Shown piece after piece: positions 34,560 through 47,929 of a DNA stretch of 64,000 bases. How positions within the stretch are numbered: position 1 is the first letter of the stretch; each line of letters opens with the position of its first letter. Under the pieces are notes generated by a model that searched no databases, had not been told where the DNA came from, and saw only the letters and a program-made list of their open reading frames with translations. The position numbers and the translations under genes were made by a program. Source of the DNA: Arenicola marina (taxonomy: Eukaryota; Annelida; Polychaeta; Arenicolidae); assembly GCA_964019135.1 (NCBI GenBank), contig OZ025263.1, forward strand, positions 23,435,639 through 23,499,638. Direction: 5' to 3'.

Positions 34560-37077
34560 AACCGACAACGGCACCGATTTAGTACGGTGGCATGTACATG
34601 TACATGTACATGGCAGATCCCCTTAATATATGATCACTCAGACTGTCGGTATGTAAGCCACCGCCGCCAGCCAAAGCAACCACACCCTTCCGTCCACTTC
34701 TCACGCTGTCCCACCCCGCGCATCTCCGCTGCTCCGCCACCATCCACGCCCTCAATCCCACCCCCACCCCGCCCAGGCCCTGACCCCCCCAGGCCAGCTG
34801 ACATCGGCGAGGAGCAGCAACATATTTCACAGTATCTGCGGCACGACGCAAGGACGGAGCCGCCATGAGATTAACACCCGGATAGAGAGAGAGACAAAAG
34901 CAATTCCCAGGTGATCCCTATCTAGAATCTACCAGTACTGACTATATAATATTTGAACAGCATGAAACGCTGTAATACTATCTCTGTCAACCCAAAAACA
35001 TTATTTTACGTAATTCCAATAACCGAGACTATGGAAAACTCCCAAGATTTGTATCCAAATTCTAGGTGTTTTTTCTCTATGCTCTCTCCCACCGCTCTTC
35101 CTCCCCCTCCTGATGTATCTCTGGTTGTGTCACACAGCAGTCACTGTACCCAACGCACATCCCTACGGACTGCCTGTTGTTATAACATTAGTTATTGTGC
35201 CGCTCGCACGAAATACCATTCCGGAAGAAGCACCGACCCGGGCGATACAGAGGAAACTTTCCCATGCAATAAATATCTCGGTGGCGTGATAGTTACTAGC
35301 TGGGGCCCAGGAGCATATGGCCACGTAAAGGGGCCCGGAAAATCAATAGACATACAGCAAAAACAAAACCAACAGGGCCTTGGTGAAACCGAAATAGGCG
35401 TCATCCCATCCCGATTAGCTTCCTGGAATTACACATATAATGGATGTGACCCTCGCTACAGCGGCCGGATGTCGCAATCGACCATTGTGCTATCAGGGTA
35501 GAGCTTGCACTACGTAGCAGTTTTCCAATCCCGAGTTACGCGCTATTGGCCAAGAGGACAGGATTTGTACGGACGAGTAAGGACGACGCTCCACAGCTTG
35601 ACCGACCGGACGCCATATGTCCAAACGATATTTGTTTTCCGGCGCCTTGACGGATAGCCTGTCAGGCTCTGTCAGCCTAGCCCACCCATCTAGGTTCAGG
35701 TTCACACCAAATCCATTGTCTCTGCATGTTTCGTGTCATTCTGGGAAGAGGGGACCGCCTCCAATCCACCTCTAAAAGCACGTTACTCTTTGGCCATTTG
35801 CATCTTGTCCCTTGAACCCTGACAAGCCTATCCATCGCCAGCACCCCCACGCCCCCCATCCCGCCAAGAAGGACACCTCACGTAGAATACAGAACGTCGT
35901 CTTCTTCTTCATACCTCATATCGTGTTCCCACAAAAATAACAAATTATATTTGTGTTAGGTGATACTGCCAATTTTTTCATGATCATACTCGGTTCACCG
36001 CTTCAACTCTTGCACTGAACAAAACAAGAAGGCAGATATAATAAGCTATACTTTCCTGATATAAGAAAGCAGATATAATTAGGTAGCTCTTTCTTTTAGG
36101 CCACATGGAGGTTGAAATGTTTTTCTTTTCATGAAATAATTTTGTCAAGGTATTATTGGTGACGACCGGGGAACATGACGGAAGCTACGGAGTCGCCATG
36201 TTGTTTTGGTTCCGGCAGCTTCCGCCGCAGGGCGCTGCACTCACAGACGTGCATATTGTCATGTTTTGGGGTCTCCCCGGGGACGTCAGTAACCCTACGG
36301 GGCTTCCCTAATTTGATATTTTTACGCGGACCATAACGATGGGATGTGGGAAATGAGGACGCCGGGTTCAGTGGCTTAGACAAGTGCTTGAGAGACGCGA
36401 AGAGAGATATAGCGGGGAGAGAGCCGGAGAGGGAAGGGGAATGAGAGGTAACGGCAGAGAGATATGGGGAGAAACGAGAGAGAGTGCAAACTTACAAAAG
36501 GTATGATGGCGATCAGAACGGAGTGGCAATATCGAAAGATTAAACAATCAGTGATATATGTTATTTATAATAATATCAGATATGTATATATATCGATATA
36601 ACATATAAATAAGGGAAATGTGATTATCAGGCATAGATGGATCATGGAATCATATTACATGTATATCATTGCGTTATAAACTTTGTACCTGAAGGAGATA
36701 AGTATAAAATGAAAGGTTTAAGAGACCCAGACCCAACCGGCTAAACTCATTCCGCAGTTTTCTCTCTCCCTCTCACTCTTCATATGTATATCTATCGTTC
36801 GCTCTCTATTGTTGCCTCTACTGTTGTCTCTCCACTCTCTCTGCTTCTCTCCTCTATTTTCGGCTGTCACCCTCTCTGTTTGACGGTCTCGTTTCGTCCA
36901 GGTACTCTAGGGTCATACTGCGCGCTTCAGACTAATAACGACAGTCGTATGAGACCCCAAAATCAGCATGACCATACCCGCTCCCTACATTTCTCTCTTT
37001 GTCACCATCTTCATGGTATTTTACCATCTCTCCCTGACCATCGCTCTATCTCTCTCTTCCCCCCTCTCTCCCTGTCA

Positions 37078-37151
<74 letters not shown>

Positions 37152-38215
37152 ATTCCATGTTTCTCTCGCCCCGTTGTCGTGCGAGGGTCCGCCTGGCGGG
37201 CGCGGTCTGTGACGTGAGACGCCGTGCCCAGGACACCGCGGGCACTCTGACGGGGTAAACAGAAAGTCCGGGGGAATGGCCAGCGCGGGGCTCCTAGAAC
37301 TCCAAGGAGATCACTTCCTTTAGAGCGGATCACGCAACTCCTCACAGAATGGCTCAGGAAGAAAGAAAACAAAGCCAAGACAAGGCGTGATGGGAGAGAC
37401 GGGGTGGAGGGGCTGTGGAGCTGTATATTGTCCCTCGAGTGACCTTTCCGGCGGGGAGTTCCAACGAGATAACAGGGCAGCCGGACCGCGGTAAATGGTT
37501 TGATGTCCCGCTCGTGTTTATGCACCCTAGTCCGCATTGCATCATCCACGTTACATACAGCCAAACAAGGGGAAACCTTGTTTGATCACATTCACTGGGA
37601 CTGGAGAAATGGGGCCGTAATCTGAACATACGAGCCAGGAATCGTCTCACTAAAATATAACGGCATACTTACTTATATACCGTAGGCTACATTAAAAGCT
37701 GTGTCGCAATTAGGGCTGAGGCTTGAACAATATTTCATTTGAGCGGCCGCCCAAGCCGTCACTCAGCTATATCTAACACGGCATAAGGGCTATACACAGA
37801 CTTGCCTAGATCTGCTCCATGCCGTAAAGTTACTCATAAAACAATTTATCCCGGTAAACATTTTGTCTGGAATCGATATATTTTATCAATGGTTACATAA
37901 CATTAAACATGTACGCAGCCAAATATCAAATGGCTGCACGTAGCGACTTTGTTTTTAACCCACGTGTCACCCATTCCATTAGACTACCCACATCCTCAGT
38001 GACAAAAAATCCATCGTGCTGTGCTGCTATAAACCTGGAGACACGCTGCGCAGTCTGGGTATCGCAGCATCTCACGCCCTAGTCAGGGGATGTACATGGA
38101 CCACGTGACTGGCCGGGAGAGACAGACGCATGGTGGTGACCGTCACTGCACTGAGGATGTTGTAATAAGCCCGTAACCCCTGTAGATATAATGATGCACG
38201 CAAGCTGGAAGTTAT
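34560..38215 (-). repeat. Family I copy 4 (reversed)
   Basis: Reads in reverse. 38,025-38,215 and 37,160-37,620 match 12,940-13,550; 36,090-36,268 matches 1-187; 35,070-35,970 matches 11,100-12,180; 34,560-34,960 matches 12,430-12,790. A deletion at about 35,980 removes the purine block and its surroundings. 36,020-37,155 is also a direct match to 41,890-43,070. 37,620-38,020 is extra sequence. The frame 34,953-35,501 (182 codons) lies in it and is shared only in part with copy 2. Confidence 0.8.
37078..37153 (+). repeat. (CT)n microsatellite
   Basis: About 36 CT dinucleotides with few interruptions. It produces Ser-Leu frames on + and Arg-Glu frames on minus that are not genes. Confidence 0.95.
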
Positions 38216-38954
38216 AATCTTCCACAGATTCTTGTGATCAGTTTTCTCAACCGCGCTGTGTATCTCTGTTCCTAACAGCAGCAATCTTACCTGACTCAGT
38301 TAATCACTAGACCAGGGGCAAAAATGGCGCGCCGAACCTGTGTATGTTTGTATGTGGGAGGAAATGGGGGCTGTAGGTGATCGAGAATCCGTATTCCAGG
38401 GGTAACATTAATCCGTATTGTAGTGTTACAATGACTGCACTTAGCAGAGTGAGTCTAATAATCGCTATGCGATGTCACCAGACGGTGGGTGGAGGGTCCT
38501 AGCTAATGGCCACCGACATGTAAAGGGATTGACCCTAGCTTAAGTTGAAGCCCCATCGCGAACGAATTGCACTTCTTTAAGGGACTCTAAGGGATATTCC
38601 CTCTCATTAGTTCAGTAGTATTTTTCATAGATATTGACATAGTTTGTTTCCACTATGGATACACATACTCTATTTTGGGCATCATTGTGAAAATCCACAT
38701 TTTTTTACTGGTTAATTTATTCTTTTGTGCGTTATATAAATGCAATGTTTGATTAATAGGCAGTGCAAGCTACTCTGTTTGCTTAGCGACTATGTCGTAA
38801 TGGTGGTCTCCTCGGCCAGGGATTATATTTTGTTCGTTTTTGATCCATATCTCGTGCTGTATTGTCTCTCTACTCTTATTTCAGGGGATTATGAAATTTA
38901 TCCTTTGACAGATTTCTTATTTGCACAGTATGTTTAATTTTCATGGCATTCTTA
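38216..38954 (+). other. Unassigned stretch with a LINE-3'-like word
   Basis: 38,216-38,740 has no match in the window. 38,780-38,850 (GCTTAGCGACTATGTCGTAA, then TGGTGGTCTCCTCGGCCAGG) resembles the LINE 3' tail at 10,600-10,660 read on its own strand, followed by a T-rich and then an AT-rich sequence. It may be an older, diverged copy of the same LINE end in + orientation. No reverse-transcriptase frame is visible upstream. Confidence 0.35.
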
Positions 38955-39244
38955 AAACATGATGTTATGCTAGCTTTAAGTAGGCTGACGAACACGCGTA
39001 TTTAAGATCGAAGCACCACAAAACAATAAACTGGAATGGCTTTTGAAGAGAAAAGTGTAAAGCTAACAAGGATGAACACCGACAAAACTGGGATTATTTG
39101 AGAAAAGACATAACATTGGTTTTATCCTCCATTTCACGTCAATAGCTTCACCAGCCGACTTTCAGCTGCTGGGTTCATGCAACCTCGTCGAACCCGCTGG
39201 GTAATCGAAACTGATAAATGGTTCGGATGTCAAGTCATATCGCG

Positions 39245-39619
39245 TTATAACCGTAACATATGGTTAATATAGCAGATTATGGACTCGGTCAGCTTGTGGT
39301 AATTTATTTTCTGCTTCCACGAGGTACCAGTCGGAGACATCCAGGGGATGTCTTCCCGCCGCTGGGTTTCATTGGTTGACGAAAGAGGCTTCACCTGACT
39401 GCAGCGGAACGCTGAACGTCCGAATGACACTACGTGCTTTAGGCTCCACAAATCTTCTCTGGCGTGGGCGGCCATGACGTAAAGCCGATACCGACCTGTC
39501 CTTGTCGTGAGTATGAAGTGTTTTCGTTCACCTCTAGCGCTTAGTTTTAAGATCTTACTGAAGTCTGCGATCGAAAACTTCTGTTGGTTATTCTGGTCAG
39601 AAAGTAGGGCCAAGGCCAA
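39245..39619 (-). pseudogene. PH-domain-like fragment, copy 3
   Basis: One open frame of 124 codons on the minus strand: FSIADFSKIL, then RGERKHFILTTRTGRYRLY, then AHAREDLW. It starts only from a TTG, with a TGA three codons upstream, so no proper start is present. The strand-strand-helix-with-Trp order resembles the C-terminal half of a pleckstrin-homology domain. Compared with the copy at 7,290, amino acids differ throughout and not mainly at silent positions, as expected of neutral decay. In an alternative frame the tail reads DVSDWYLVEAENK, also shared with copy 1. Probably a host exon captured by the repeat; identity of the source gene unknown. Confidence 0.35.
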
Positions 39620-39754
39620 AGGGCTTCAGCTCTTCTTTTATCAACGGTGATTTGTCTCTCTCCTCAATTGCGGCCAAGGCAAGGGCAGCAGTCTGTGGGT
39701 AATGTTAATGGCTTGGTGTTAGGGACGTTACGGTGTGGAGGAGAACTGGGACAA

Positions 39755-39825
39755 GCTGTATTCGAAACAAATGGGGAAAACGTCACAGACGCCTGACGGT
39801 TCTGGGTTCGATTCCCGGTGACGGC
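39755..39825 (+). pseudogene. tRNA-like sequence (decayed), family I copy 3
   Basis: 71 nt, partner of 7,086-7,156. The T arm CTGGG-TTCGATT-CCCGG pairs fully with one G-U pair, the stem CGTCA/TGACG has an 8-nt loop, and the acceptor-like ends GCTGTAT and TGACGGC pair at five of seven. The D arm (GAAACAAATGGGGAAA) is not tRNA-like. It is better preserved in the T arm than the other copy. Confidence 0.45.
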
Positions 39826-42800
39826 ATCATGATTTTCACATTTTGTCCCATATACATTAACCTCGAAATGCACCATTCCATAGCCCAATTGGGTCAGACT
39901 CATGTGCCAGAGCGTTTTCCAATAAAACATAAATACAATGAAATAAAAGCAATATTTAAAAAAAACATACATGAAGAAAAATCATGCATGCAAATAAGGA
40001 CTGAACCAGTACGGTACAACACAAATATTGTTATTCTGAGATTGCATAGGTGATGTTGCTTTGGCTTAAATATATTTGTAGGACAATATCATTGATTTAT
40101 ATCTAATGCAATATGTTGTACATATATTACCGCAATTGGCGTTCCCTCGAGTTATGAGAATCTTTGTTCTTTTTTCGATCCTATACATTTTTTTAAGGAC
40201 TTAAAAATACAATAAATACCCGTTATTACACATTAACTATACGGAAATATACAGCCAATGACAGGTGATCTGGACCATGAGTACACGACCACTTCATATA
40301 AACTAATCGATACAAGGTAGCAAGTCAGCAGAGGCTGCCGGATCCAAATGTATGAGTAACCACGGGTACCCACACCCCTCCCTCTCCCCTCACACACACT
40401 ACATTCCATGAATCAATCGCCCTCAACGGAATGGAACAATTTCTGCGCCCCCCCCCCCCGACCCCCAAAGTCCGCGTGGAAGGAAACCTTCGCTGGGTGA
40501 GGTCTGCAATATACCTCTCTAGTACCCTAGCAGATCTCCTTAATATATGATCACTCAGACTGTCTGTATATAAGCCCTCGCCCTTCCGCCACTTCTCACG
40601 ATGTCCCATCCCGCGCATCTCCGCTGTCGCCACATGTCCAAACGATATTTGTTTTCCGGCGCCATGACGAATAGCATGTCAGGCCCTGTCAGCCTAGCCA
40701 ACGAACCTAGGGTCAGGTTCATACCTCACTGCACCAAATCCATTGTCTGTGCAGGTCCCATATCATTCTCGGTAAGGGGTACCGCCACCTTCTCACCCCG
40801 CAAGGCATGTCACTCTTTGGCCATTGGCATCTTGACGCCCACCGACGTAATCTAACCTCACATGCTGCAAAATACAAGGGACTCAAAGCCGCTGACCAAC
40901 AAACCAACCGACAACATATAAATACTGCACATATAATCCGGATAGTTAAAACTTCAGAGACAATAAAGGGCAAACTAACAGACAAGCCGATCCATCGCCA
41001 ACTCCCCCCAGAATGTCACACCACGTAGAATACTGAACGTCGTCTTCTTCATATCGTGTTCCCGCAAAAAGAACAAATCATCTTTGTGAGAGGTGAAGCT
41101 GCCAACATGTTTTTGTTGTGACGCTGTATGAAGCGTGTTGTGTTTTGTTGTTTTCGGTCGGGTGATAAACCTCGGCCAAGTATGCTGACAAAATTGACCG
41201 AAATTGCATTATTGAAGCTTGGCGGACGGAACTTGGGTCGTGTGCCTATTCATGTCTCTTATATTCCATTCACTTTATGCCCTTTTGGAAACCGTCACAC
41301 GTCGCACTGTGTGCTGCCAACAATGGCTCCAGGCCCGGGGCATAATGCAACCCCCTGACTTGAACTGCAGCAAAATGTACCGAGAGTCGCGGAGTAACTT
41401 GCAATTAATTTAATACATGCCTCCTGCCGGCTATATCATCTCGTGCTCTTATTCCGTCACTCTCGTCATTTCATTTCCCCTCTCTCATCGTTCCCCCCGA
41501 CGTTCCCTCCTTATATCTACCTATGCTCGTTGCTCTCTTTGCTCATCTCTCTTCTCTCTCTCTCTGTTTACCGTTCTTCTTACCACATCTTCTTTCTATC
41601 TCGCCATTCCCCTCCTTGTCGCCTCCTCTCATTCGCTCCGAAGTCCAACATGTATTTTATTTTGCTTGCACTGAAGTCAACGGAATGAGGTATAGGGAGG
41701 ATCAGGAGGTTCATTTAGAGGTTCATTCCGTACAATGCCGTGTTGACTGAGTGATTGGCATGAGTGTTTTCAACAAAATAAACCCTCGGCCCCTGTACGT
41801 CTAGTTCGCGCAATGAAAAACAACCCATCATTAAGCTAACAACCTGGTGGCTTCAAACACTACCACGAAATCCTTTCGTTGCGATGTTATTTTTATCATG
41901 CTCGGTACACCGGTTCAACTCTTGCACTGAACAAAAGAAGAAGGCAGATATAATAAGGTATCCCTTCCTTAAGTAGGGAAGACATATATAATAAGGTAGC
42001 CCTTCCTTTTAAGCCACATGGCTATTGAAATGTTTTTCTTTTCATGAAATAGCATGGTCATGGTATTATTGGTGACGACCGGGGACCATGACGGAAGCTA
42101 AGGGATCGCCATGTTGTTTTGGTTCCGGCACCTTCTGCCGCAGGGCACTGCACTCACAGACGTGCATATTGTCATGTTTTGGATGTCCCCGGTGACATCA
42201 GTTACCCCACTGGCCTTCCCTAATTTGATACTTTTACGCGGACCATTACGATGGGTTGTGGGGAAATGAGGACGCCGGGTTCATTGGCTTAGACAAGTGC
42301 TTGAGAGACGCGAAGAGAGATATAGCGGGGACAGACCCGGAGAGAGAAGGGGAATGAGAGGTAACGGCCGAGAGATATGGGTTGAAAAAGGAGAGAGTAC
42401 AAACTTTCAATAGGTATGATTGCGATCCGAACGGAGTAGCAATGTCAGAAGAAGATCATACAATCAGTGATACCTGTTATTTATATTAATATCAGATATA
42501 TATATATAACATATAAATAAGGGAAATGTGATTATCAGGCATAGATGGATGATGGAATCATATTACATGTATATCATTGCGTTATAAACTTTGTATCTGA
42601 AGGAGATAAGTATAACCCGAAAGGTTTAAAAGACCCAGACCCAACCGGCTAAACTCATTCCGCAGTTTGCTCTCTCGCTATCACTCGATTTGCTTCATAT
42701 GTATATCTAGCGTTCGCTCTCTATTGTTGCCTCTACTGTTTTCTCTCCCCTCCCTCTCCTTCTCCCGTTTATTTTCGGCTGTCGCCCTCTCTGTTTGACG

Positions 42801-42964
42801 GTCTCGTTTTGTACCCGTATTGTAGGGTCATAATGCGCATTTCAGTCAGACAGGATGAGACCCCAAAAGGAGCACGACCATACCCGCTCGCCCCGTTCCT
42901 CTTTTTCTCACCGTTTTCACTGTATTCTGTCCTCTATCCATGCTCATCTCGTTCTCTCTCCCTA

Positions 42965-42992
42965 TCCAGCTCGCTCTCTTACTCCCCCCCCC

Positions 42993-43027
<35 letters not shown>

Positions 43028-43075
43028 TCTCTGTCTCTCTCCTCCCTCTCTCTCTGTCTTCCTCTTGCTCTGAAG
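42965..43075 (+). repeat. C-run and (CT)n tract
   Basis: A poly-C run followed by CT repeats with interruptions, at the join between family I copy 3 and family II copy 4. The equivalent in reverse is the GA run at 29,985-30,080. Confidence 0.85.
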
Positions 43076-43089
43076 TTATTATAATATAG

Positions 43090-45786
43090 TCCATGTCTTT
43101 ATTGGATTTGGCTGTCTGGCCATCCTGGTGGCTATGGTTATGGCAGGGGAGGTCAGTTCGTCTAAGGCTCCACTTAGGTATCCATAACCCCCCCCCACCA
43201 GCATTACCCTCTCACCCCCCACTCCCCTACCTCCTTGGATGTAATCATTTGCAAAGCAGAAGTAAAACTTACGGCCGAAGAGATTGCGGCGCAACCTTTG
43301 CACACCCACACCCCTCCCCGACCTCAATTCGGCCAAAGCCTTGTGAACGGGTATGCAGACTAAATCGTAAGGAGCCATTACCTTGAAAGCGGAAGCGCAG
43401 AAAGTCGTTCCACTGAAAGCTACGGAAATAAGATTTTTTAAAACGATGCCTTATATTGTATATTGCATATTGTAGTAATATTTAAAAATTAACCTGGTGC
43501 GGCCGGGAGAGATTGTACAATTACTCAATTACTACAATGAAGCGAACTAGCAGGGCCGCCGGAACTAATGTTTGGATTAGTCTTAGAACGCCGCCCCCGC
43601 CGCCCCCCGGGCGGACAGGAAGTTCCTGTAGTACGCTTCAGCGCCACATCCACCCTCACCCCCACCCCCGCCGCCGAACCCGCCCGGCCCATTCCGCCCC
43701 TGTTAAAATTGCTTGTGCATCTCGTTTAGTTCACCTTTTTTTAAATTTCTTCAGTTGGGTTCAGAGTGAGCTTTGACATCGTGGCAGTGAATACATTGTT
43801 CGACGGGATATCCCTGAATCCCATAACTTCCATATGGTCTTCAGTTCCGGTTCTTTGTCATGTTTTTACCATATAGTACCAGAAATATATGGCCGCTCGA
43901 AGACATGCAAAGCAAACATCAGGTGTCCGCTGGCAGCATACAACCATTGTTCAAACCAAAGGTTGGTTCGAAATGCCAATCCAAGGAGAGATCGTCGCGT
44001 ATACGTGTGGCGAGGTGATGGGGGTGAAGTTCCAGACAGAGTTAGCCAGCCAGACCCATGCTGCACCGACCATGTGTGCAGAAACCACTATGCATCGTCT
44101 GTCTGGGATCATTCCCTTGGCTTCTCCATCTCAATGTCTCTGTATATAACTCTGCACCTGTCTACTTTGCAATGACCCACAGAAAGCTTGCCCCTTAGTA
44201 TTAACTGATGGCTACTGGGAGGGGATGGGGAGTAGAGGCCAAATGCCCCCCCCCCCCCCGACACACACACACGTTTTTCTTTAGCAAGGACGCCCATGTT
44301 TAATGTAAATTGTAATACATTTAAGGTGTGGAGCGCCCGCTCCTTCACACCTTTTCTGATAACAAGTCACCTATTTTGTTGTAAACGCCTCATCTTTTTT
44401 CTTGTTGGAGTGGGCACATAACATTTAAACGGGCCTCGAGAGTGCATGACTGGTATTCTAACCAAGCACCGGTCGCTTGAATTGTCCAATCTGGGCACAC
44501 TTAACAATAGCCAACTCGCTACCCATGCACTGACTAGGCCACGGCATGTCCCTTACGTGTCCCATCTTAACAGCACATAAGCTCGGTAATGTTATTTTCA
44601 GTCCTGGCCCAGGCTACGTAAACATCTTTCTTCTTCCCTGGTGACAACTCGCGGAAGTTAAAAGTTGTGTTTTGCCTCTATACGACCACGTGTTAACTGA
44701 GGTAAGCCGTATGACGTGGAAACATCACGAGAGGAGAGGAGAGGAGAGAAGACAATGGATCGTCTTAAAAACGTATGGGTCTCAAGGGAAATATGGCGTT
44801 ATATGTGCCGCCAAGCATTAAAGTCGTCACTGAAGGCGATTCGACTGGAGGTTGAGGTAGAGGATGGCTGGATGATTGGGTTGCTGTGTTGGACAACATC
44901 GGGGTCACACCTGGGCTCAATAGGACCAATGACCTCACGGGATACACTACACCATATTCTGCATAGGCCCTAAACAGGTCATCATTGACTGGACATCACC
45001 TGGCGTGGCGCATGCCCCTCCCCCCCCCCTTCCCCGCACCCACTTCCGACCCACTTATTTAAGTATACAACTACCACGATACAAATCTTGAAGAATGATG
45101 GAGAATGATGACCGGTAGGTGGCGCTTCCAGCAAGACACGTGACGCTCTCCGCCGGAAGATCGAAGGCGGAACGACTCCACAATGACCACTGAATCTCTT
45201 AAGTCTCCTCCCCACCCCTGCCCCCTCCCCTATATCTCGGCACTCCCCCGGGGTGTCGGAGTCAGTGGGGATACGCTGTGTCATGTATACCCACTGGTGT
45301 CCGTACTGAGAGTGATCCAGACACAAAGCCTTCTCCCAATGTGTAGGAAGCCATCCTAGGGCAATAAATCGATATCAACAAGAAGGTGGAGAACACTCGT
45401 ATTCATGGCTATCCTCGGACCTCAACTGTCGTTTGCTAGAACTCTCGCCTTTCACGGTGCATTTATGTGACCACTACATTTAGGGTAAGAAAATCTGCGG
45501 CCTCCCTCCCCCTCGGCTCCACCCTCCACACCGCCCCCTCCCACCTCGCCACAATACCTTCAATTTGTTCCATACCTAAGTTTAAACAATATTTACATAT
45601 CCGTCTTTCTCTTGATACCTTTCCTCTTAGACGTTCGATTGATCACTTGTGGAAAGAGTAGCGAAATTTACCCAATGAGATTCTGTGTTTATGTTGCATG
45701 ACGCAGCTGGGTGTAACTCGGGCTCCAGCGTCGACTCAAAGGCATTGACTAACTGAAAATAGAAACTAGACAGCCGTAAGCTGAGG
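43090..45786 (-). repeat. Family II copy 4, first part (G, D, A reversed)
   Basis: 43,090-43,720 matches block G (29,050-29,950), 43,740-44,640 matches block D (27,160-28,560), and 44,640-45,786 matches blocks A and C-end (13,940-16,150; 25,870-27,160). It lacks the LINE present in copy 1 and most of the G-rich minisatellite. Collinearity stops abruptly at about 45,787, where a 6.4-kb insertion begins, and resumes at about 52,235. Confidence 0.85.
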
Positions 45787-45899
45787 TACTGAGAGAAGTG
45801 ACTTCATCTTCATTGCACCATTTATGCGCCGAAACTATGGTACATGCGATGACATGCAGAAACACATATACTATAAGCTGATTTTGCCTCATGCTGGCT

Positions 45900-46055
45900 A
45901 CATGATGCCTTCAGTGGGCATATTGGGTTAAATAGGTCCTTGAACGAACAACGTGGGCTAAATAGCGCTATAAACGGGCAAATTGGAATAATTACGGCCT
46001 TCAGCGGCCAATTTGGGCTAAACATGGCCTTCAATGGCCAATTTGGGCTTAATAT
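45900..46055 (+). repeat. 30-bp tandem repeat
   Basis: Four to five units of 30 bp ending CGGCCAATTTGGGCTAAA. Two further units occur at 47,758-47,805 (GGGCAATTTGGGCTAAATG). Confidence 0.8.
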
Positions 46056-46689
46056 CCGAAGGCGTTCTATCCCACACTGCCCACTGTTAGCCGTATTGGG
46101 CTCGCTGAAAGCGCAATTTGGCCCAAATTGGACCTCTACGATGCGGATGCTGGAATAGCACAATCTAACGGCTGCTGTTCAACGCGGGCTATTTTCCCAG
46201 ATAGAGGGCGCCATTTTGAGTGCATTCGGCCAAATCCCGACTTTCTACGTGTGCTTGGTCCCGCCCTAATGCCTGTTCTCGGACTCATCATTGCTAAATT
46301 ACGGAGCCCTCCAGCGTCAAGACTAAGCGTGCTAGGCTAGAGACGAATGCGGATTCCTCACCAAAGTCGATGTTTGCCCGTCCTTTGAAACCAGTCCCGA
46401 CTCTCTAGCGTCGCTATTAAGCAAACGGCGGCCATCGCAAAGCAGAGGCATTGCCGCTCGATATCGCCGTTGACTCATAATGGGAGCTTCAGCAAAGGGG
46501 GGTGCACCTCTTGCGAGCGCTCTAGCGGCCAAACTAAGCGCGTCCTAGAGCAATTCTATCGCGATTTACCATAACCTTACAATTGCCTCTCGCTTCATGC
46601 CAAATCTGGGCTCCCTCAAATGTTAACCGAGTTATGGCCCTTTGAAGTTCAATACGCCGTTTAAAGCGAGGTGCACATCAGTTTTGACG

Positions 46690-47570
46690 CAGACGTTTCA
46701 GTACCGCAAAAAAAGTTACGCATCTCAGCAGTTGTCCTTTGATATAAGGTACAGCGTCAAATCAACCGGAAGTCGCTATGGTGGATAATAGTCGAGTAAT
46801 AGAGGTTAGATAATTATGATGTCACCACGTCATGGTGACGTCATGGCGTGACGCACGGAAATGTGCAAATGTCTAAACACTAACATTGGTGCCCTCCATG
46901 CAAAACGCAGATTAGAACGGCGGTAGGGCTGTTAGTCCTTCAGATATATCTTCACCTAATTACGGAAAATTGCCATTCTTCATCATTGCGGATAAATGAA
47001 AAACGAGCAGACGAAGAAAAGACTCTGCAGATAAGATGTAAAAGATAATAATGCTTTACTGCCAATAGTAATCTGGAGACATATCTTCCCTACTATTATA
47101 CGCAAAGATCGAATGTCTAGTTAGTTTTTCCGATTTTTGACGAATTTTCTAAATTAGAGGGAATTTGTATACTTTATCATTGGGAAAATGTTCGGTTGCC
47201 ATGGAAACGAAACTGAGCCAAGCGTTTGCGGTCAGCCTACTCTGAGTCTCTTGTACTCGTCCCCATCTCGCACCGTGGTGAAGCAAAGTGAGATCGCTCA
47301 AACGGAAGTACGTCATATTGAAGGAAGTTTGATTATCTCCATAGGGTCCCATGTTAAACGCGTTCGACTATATACCAAAAAGTTATCAGGTTATGTCACC
47401 GTGTTTACTGTTGCTGGCGCATCTCAGTACGATACATCCACAACTGCAAGCATAGAGCGATGGCTGGCATAGATCACCCGTCGAAGCTCCTGCTAGCGCT
47501 GAAAATTCCTATCTTTCACCATTGGTCAAATTTCAAAAAAATCCTGTGACCTTGACCCTTGACCTACATA
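46690..47570 (+). repeat. Diverged direct repeat, unit 1
   Basis: Partner of 48,410-49,445. Shared landmarks in order are a GTCGCCAT/GTCGCTATG word, TGACGTCAT with GTGACGCAC, TTCATCATTGCGGATA, GATTTTTGACGA, GCCATGGAAAC, TCCCATGTTAAACG, CTATATACC and TTTCACCATTGG. No coding frame is shared. Confidence 0.65.
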
Positions 47571-47929
47571 CACCATCAACGAACTTAGCCTCACAATTGT
47601 CCATATCTATCACTGGGTGCAATATGACATGCGTACATGTAACCGTGCGCCCTACAGTTTGCGCACAAACAAACAAGAGATATTCGACCATAGGTCGAGG
47701 ACGAAAATCCGTAAGTACATTTGGAAGCTGTATTAATGGCGACGTTACGAGTCGTCAGGGCCAATTTCGGCTAAAGGGCCTTATAGGGGCAATTTGGGCT
47801 AAATGCTGTCTTCGACAGACAGTGTGGCACTGTAGGCGGAGCTTAAATGGACACCCAGTTTGAAGCCAAGATCGCGTCTCTTGAAGCAATATTAAAGTAA
47901 CTTTTATTTATTATGTCTTATTTATTATG

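Larger units (their letters stand above)
30345..34560. other. Low-similarity centre of the window
   Basis: I found no match to families I or II here. It has mixed composition, with a moderately AT-rich part at 31,800-32,470 and G-rich stretches at 33,150-33,300 and 34,240-34,270. One long frame (31,108-31,818) is listed separately. It separates the forward and reversed halves of the arrangement. Confidence 0.55.
38955..43080 (-). repeat. Family I copy 3 (reversed)
   Basis: In reverse: 42,192-42,005 matches 1-187, 41,990-41,650 matches 3,535-3,900, 41,640-41,440 is a shortened purine block, 41,430-40,690 matches 5,250-5,790 and 10,800-11,400, 40,640-40,330 matches 12,690-12,930, and 40,330-38,960 matches 6,440-7,960. 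The 188-3,526 insertion is absent here, as is the segment with the 31-bp array. 42,192-43,080 has no equivalent in copy 1 because the window starts there; it matches 36,268-37,155. Confidence 0.85.

Noticed and set aside
34590-34615. CATGTA repeats as a regulatory or telomeric motif
   Set aside because: A short four-unit tandem run; not a telomere sequence and no other support.
36784-37564. Ser-Leu and Arg-Glu ORFs over the CT tract
   Set aside because: Microsatellite artefact.
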